DNA from: Draconibacterium orientale
GTDB taxonomy: Bacteria; Bacteroidota; Bacteroidia; Bacteroidales; JAADGE01
Assembly (NCBI GenBank): GCA_020718265.1
Contig: DYSM01000129.1
Span: 1-7,812 of the forward strand
DNA length: 7,812 nt
Reading direction: 5' to 3'
Every line of letters begins with the position of its first letter. The stretch's first letter is position 1. Made by a program: the position numbers and the translations under genes. Shown here piece by piece: positions 6,038 to 7,812 of the stretch. The notes beneath the pieces were generated by a model. It did no database searches. It was not told where the DNA came from and was given only the letters and a program-made list of their open reading frames with translations.

Positions 6038-7516
6038 CTATTTTTTGAAAAATTTTGATTTTATTGCATCAATTCCGGAATTAATATCTTCCGAAACTTT
6101 TGAATTATAGACGAAGATAAGAAAAAACAGGCTGATAAGGCTTCCTTTTACAAAAATATCTATAAAAGAATTTGAAATATCCGGAATAAAATAGATTACA
6201 AGATATATTATGGCGGAAAATGCAATGATTTTCAGATGTTTAAAAGAGTAGGGTTGTAATCCGAATTTTCTGTTTAAAAATACGAACCGAATGATTGAAA
6301 ATACAAAAAGTGTTAAACCTGAGGCGATTGCGGCACCTTTCAAACCAAATATCGGGATAAAAATCATGTTGGAAACTGCAATAAACACAACATTTATGAG
6401 CGAGAGAAGCGAAAATAAATTGTAAAATCGCGAGGTGAGCATAATCATTGCGCTAAGTCCGCCTGCCATGTCGAGCACGTATCCCAAGCCGATGAAAAAT
6501 ATCACGTAACGTCCTGCGGCATAGTCGGGTATGATGCTGAAAATATTGTCGATATTTGCCCAAATGCCCAAAAACAGATACAAGCCGATGATGAGTTGCG
6601 TAACGGTACTTTTTTCGTAAATCTTCTGAATTTCAGGAATATCGTTGCGTTTCCACGCTTCGGAAAGCACAATAGAACCAATTTTGCGCAGCGACCGCGC
6701 CGGAAGTCCGATGAGCGTGCCAAAATAAAAACTGATGGCGTAAATACCGGCTTCCGACAAGCCTAAATATTGCGTAACCATGTAAGTATCAATGTTTACA
6801 ATAGCTGTTCCGGCAAAGCCCGACATGATTCCGTAAAGTGCAACTCGAATAATTTCGCGCTTGTGTTCGGCAATGAGTTTTTTGTCGGGCAAGGTGAATT
6901 TGAACTGTTTGCGCCACATCAAAATTAGTGTCAGAATGACTGCCGGACTGTTGTACGCAAGTATGTAAATGAACACAAATTCCTCAAAATCAACCAAATC
7001 AGCTCCAAAAATCAGGATACTGCCGGTAATTAAAATTCTGGAATAAACTTCGCGCAACGCTGTACCCGAAACAGAATCGAACAAGGCTTTTGCATAACTA
7101 TCCAAAAATGTAAAAAAAGCCGTGAATAAAATTAATTGTGGTATAAAATGTAGGTTTTCAACTAATAAGCCCGATTTTTCAGCATTTGAAGTTACGATAT
7201 AATTTTTCGACACATAAAAAATTCCGAGCGTGAGCAAAAAACCGACCAGCGTAACCGCCATGCCCAGCGCAAACATGCCGTTGTGTCCGTTGGTATTGTT
7301 CCGAAAATACGGAAACACGCGTGAGAGCACGTTCGGAAATCCGAGCGATGCAATTTGTGTATAAATTATTGCGATGGCAACCAAAATATTTACCAATCCA
7401 ACTTGCTCTGTACTAAATAGTTTAGGCATTAGTAATACCGTGTTGGCAAAACCGATGACTGCACCGACATACGTGTAAACCGAACCTTTGATGGATTGTT
7501 TGGCGATGATTCCCAT
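6038..7516 (-). CDS. Polysaccharide biosynthesis membrane protein (oligosaccharide flippase type)
   Basis: A 492-residue integral membrane protein of the MATE/MOP-like polysaccharide exporter superfamily (Wzx/RfbX-type). About 14 hydrophobic segments can be drawn, roughly at residues 12-30, 41-60, 82-102, 122-140, 158-175, 178-200, 222-245, 252-272, 305-325, 335-355, 365-388, 392-414, 428-445 and 455-472. The N-terminal SIKGSVYTYVGAVIGFANTV is characteristic, as is FGLKGAAIASGLT (390-402) in the second half. The length is normal for the family and the basic tail (KSKFFKK) is probably cytoplasmic. Its role would be flipping a lipid-linked oligosaccharide across the inner membrane for capsule, O-antigen or exopolysaccharide; the substrate cannot be told. 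The start is supported by the family-like MGIIAKQSIKG opening and an A-rich leader. The presence of gmd about 4.2 kb downstream on the same strand fits a glycan setting, but no glycosyltransferase is in the window. Confidence 0.88.
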   Translation of the reverse strand: MGIIAKQSIKGSVYTYVGAVIGFANTVLLMPKLFSTEQVGLVNILVAIAIIYTQIASLGFPNVLSRVFPYFRNNTNGHNGMFALGMAVTLVGFLLTLGIFYVSKNYIVTSNAEKSGLLVENLHFIPQLILFTAFFTFLDSYAKALFDSVSGTALREVYSRILITGSILIFGADLVDFEEFVFIYILAYNSPAVILTLILMWRKQFKFTLPDKKLIAEHKREIIRVALYGIMSGFAGTAIVNIDTYMVTQYLGLSEAGIYAISFYFGTLIGLPARSLRKIGSIVLSEAWKRNDIPEIQKIYEKSTVTQLIIGLYLFLGIWANIDNIFSIIPDYAAGRYVIFFIGLGYVLDMAGGLSAMIMLTSRFYNLFSLLSLINVVFIAVSNMIFIPIFGLKGAAIASGLTLFVFSIIRFVFLNRKFGLQPYSFKHLKIIAFSAIIYLVIYFIPDISNSFIDIFVKGSLISLFFLIFVYNSKVSEDINSGIDAIKSKFFKK

Positions 7517-7656
7517 TTTTTTTCTGAAATTGTTTGCAAAAGAACATAAGTTTTAGCGATATTTAATATCTTTGAATAAATATTTAGGTCGAAGGACTAA
7601 AAATGGTCACAAAATAGTCGTTCAGTCGCTTTTAGAAAAAATACCTTAATTTTTAT

Positions 7657-7688
7657 TGAATTACAATTGAATTTCAATGAATTACGAT
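7657..7688. repeat. Three direct repeats with about 10.5-base period
   Basis: TGAATTACAAT, TGAATTTCAA and TGAATTACGAT follow one another without gaps. Units of 11, 10 and 11 bases place the motif on one face of the helix, which suits a set of repeated protein-binding sites, but the AT-rich setting makes chance possible. Confidence 0.4.
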
Positions 7689-7766
7689 AGAACTGCTTTT
7701 ATATTAAACCGAATTAGAAGGATTACATGTTTGAAGTATAAAATATAGATTATCAATAATTTATAT

Positions 7767-7808
7767 TCTGTTGTCTGTAATCTGATGTCTTAAATCTAAT
7801 ATCAATGA
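7767..7808. repeat. Degenerate heptanucleotide tandem array
   Basis: Six consecutive 7-base units: TCTGTTG, TCTGTAA, TCTGATG, TCTTAAA, TCTAATA and TCAATGA. TCT recurs at exactly 7-base spacing at 7767, 7774, 7781, 7788 and 7795, with TCA at 7802. The array may continue beyond the right edge. The units are too degenerate for an active slippage tract, so it reads as an old simple repeat. Confidence 0.55.
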
Positions 7809-7812
7809 GTTC

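Larger units (their letters stand above)
7517..7812. other. Gene-free AT-rich region upstream of the flippase gene
   Basis: No coding sequence is supported in these 296 bases. They hold a perfect odd palindrome, GATATTTAATATC (7558-7570), about 40 bases before the flippase start, which could be an operator. Overlapping it on the + strand, TATCTTTG (7567-7574) matches the -7 consensus TAnnTTTG but lacks a well-spaced TTTG at -33. No convincing minus-strand promoter for the flippase is seen. The right-hand part carries the two short repeat arrays listed separately. An ATG at 7806 runs off the window edge and cannot be judged. Confidence 0.4.

Noticed and set aside
7595..7619. Inverted repeat GACTA / TAGTC as a possible terminator or operator.
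   Set aside because: Only 5 bp around a 15-base loop; expected by chance in this AT-rich spacer.
1..7812. CRISPR array, insertion sequence, rRNA or tRNA genes.
   Set aside because: No regularly spaced identical repeats, no transposase-like coding sequence with flanking inverted repeats and target duplications, and no rRNA or tRNA signature were found on either strand by eye.

Overview
The window looks like a piece of a Bacteroidota (Bacteroidetes) chromosome. The basis is moderate to low GC, A-rich leaders instead of clear Shine-Dalgarno sites, TAnnTTTG-type -7 promoter candidates, and the protein families present. This is inference from sequence style; there is no rRNA or marker gene here to settle it.

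Layout from left to right. At 19-525 (+) is a small PIN-domain protein that seems to be the last intact gene of a + strand operon entering from the left, followed at 522-667 by a short ORF or decayed gene tail. Convergent to it, and everything onward on the minus strand, are: gmd, GDP-mannose 4,6-dehydratase (712-1830); a 336-base spacer with a terminator-like hairpin and a larger imperfect hairpin; a FAA1-type long-chain acyl-CoA synthetase (2167-3939); a 34-codon remnant of a beheaded gene (3936-4040); a GIY-YIG nuclease-like protein (4045-4704); a TSPPYW-type DNA methyltransferase with a SNase-like C-terminal domain (4697-5998); and a 14-helix polysaccharide flippase-type membrane protein (6038-7516). 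The last ~300 bases are non-coding and carry two kinds of short degenerate repeat.

How it fits together. gmd and the flippase point to surface glycan synthesis (GDP-4-keto-6-deoxymannose supply and export of lipid-linked glycan), and the acyl-CoA synthetase is a lipid housekeeping gene. The methyltransferase and GIY-YIG gene overlap by 8 bases and read as a compact two-gene type II-like restriction-modification cassette. It sits between the flippase gene and the acyl-CoA synthetase. Its downstream end abuts the C-terminal stub of a gene whose stop overlaps the synthetase start (ATGA), so the cassette, or a deletion linked to its arrival, probably removed most of a gene once translationally coupled to the synthetase. 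The nuclease gene is clearly more AT-rich than the synthetase (12/60 G+C in the line at 4141 versus 33/60 at 2881, hand counts).

The most notable items are the methyltransferase fused to a SNase-like domain that has lost the nuclease catalytic residues, the gene stub marking the cassette edge, and the PIN protein with ATGA junctions at both ends, which suggests an operonic, possibly defence or toxin-type, partner outside the window.
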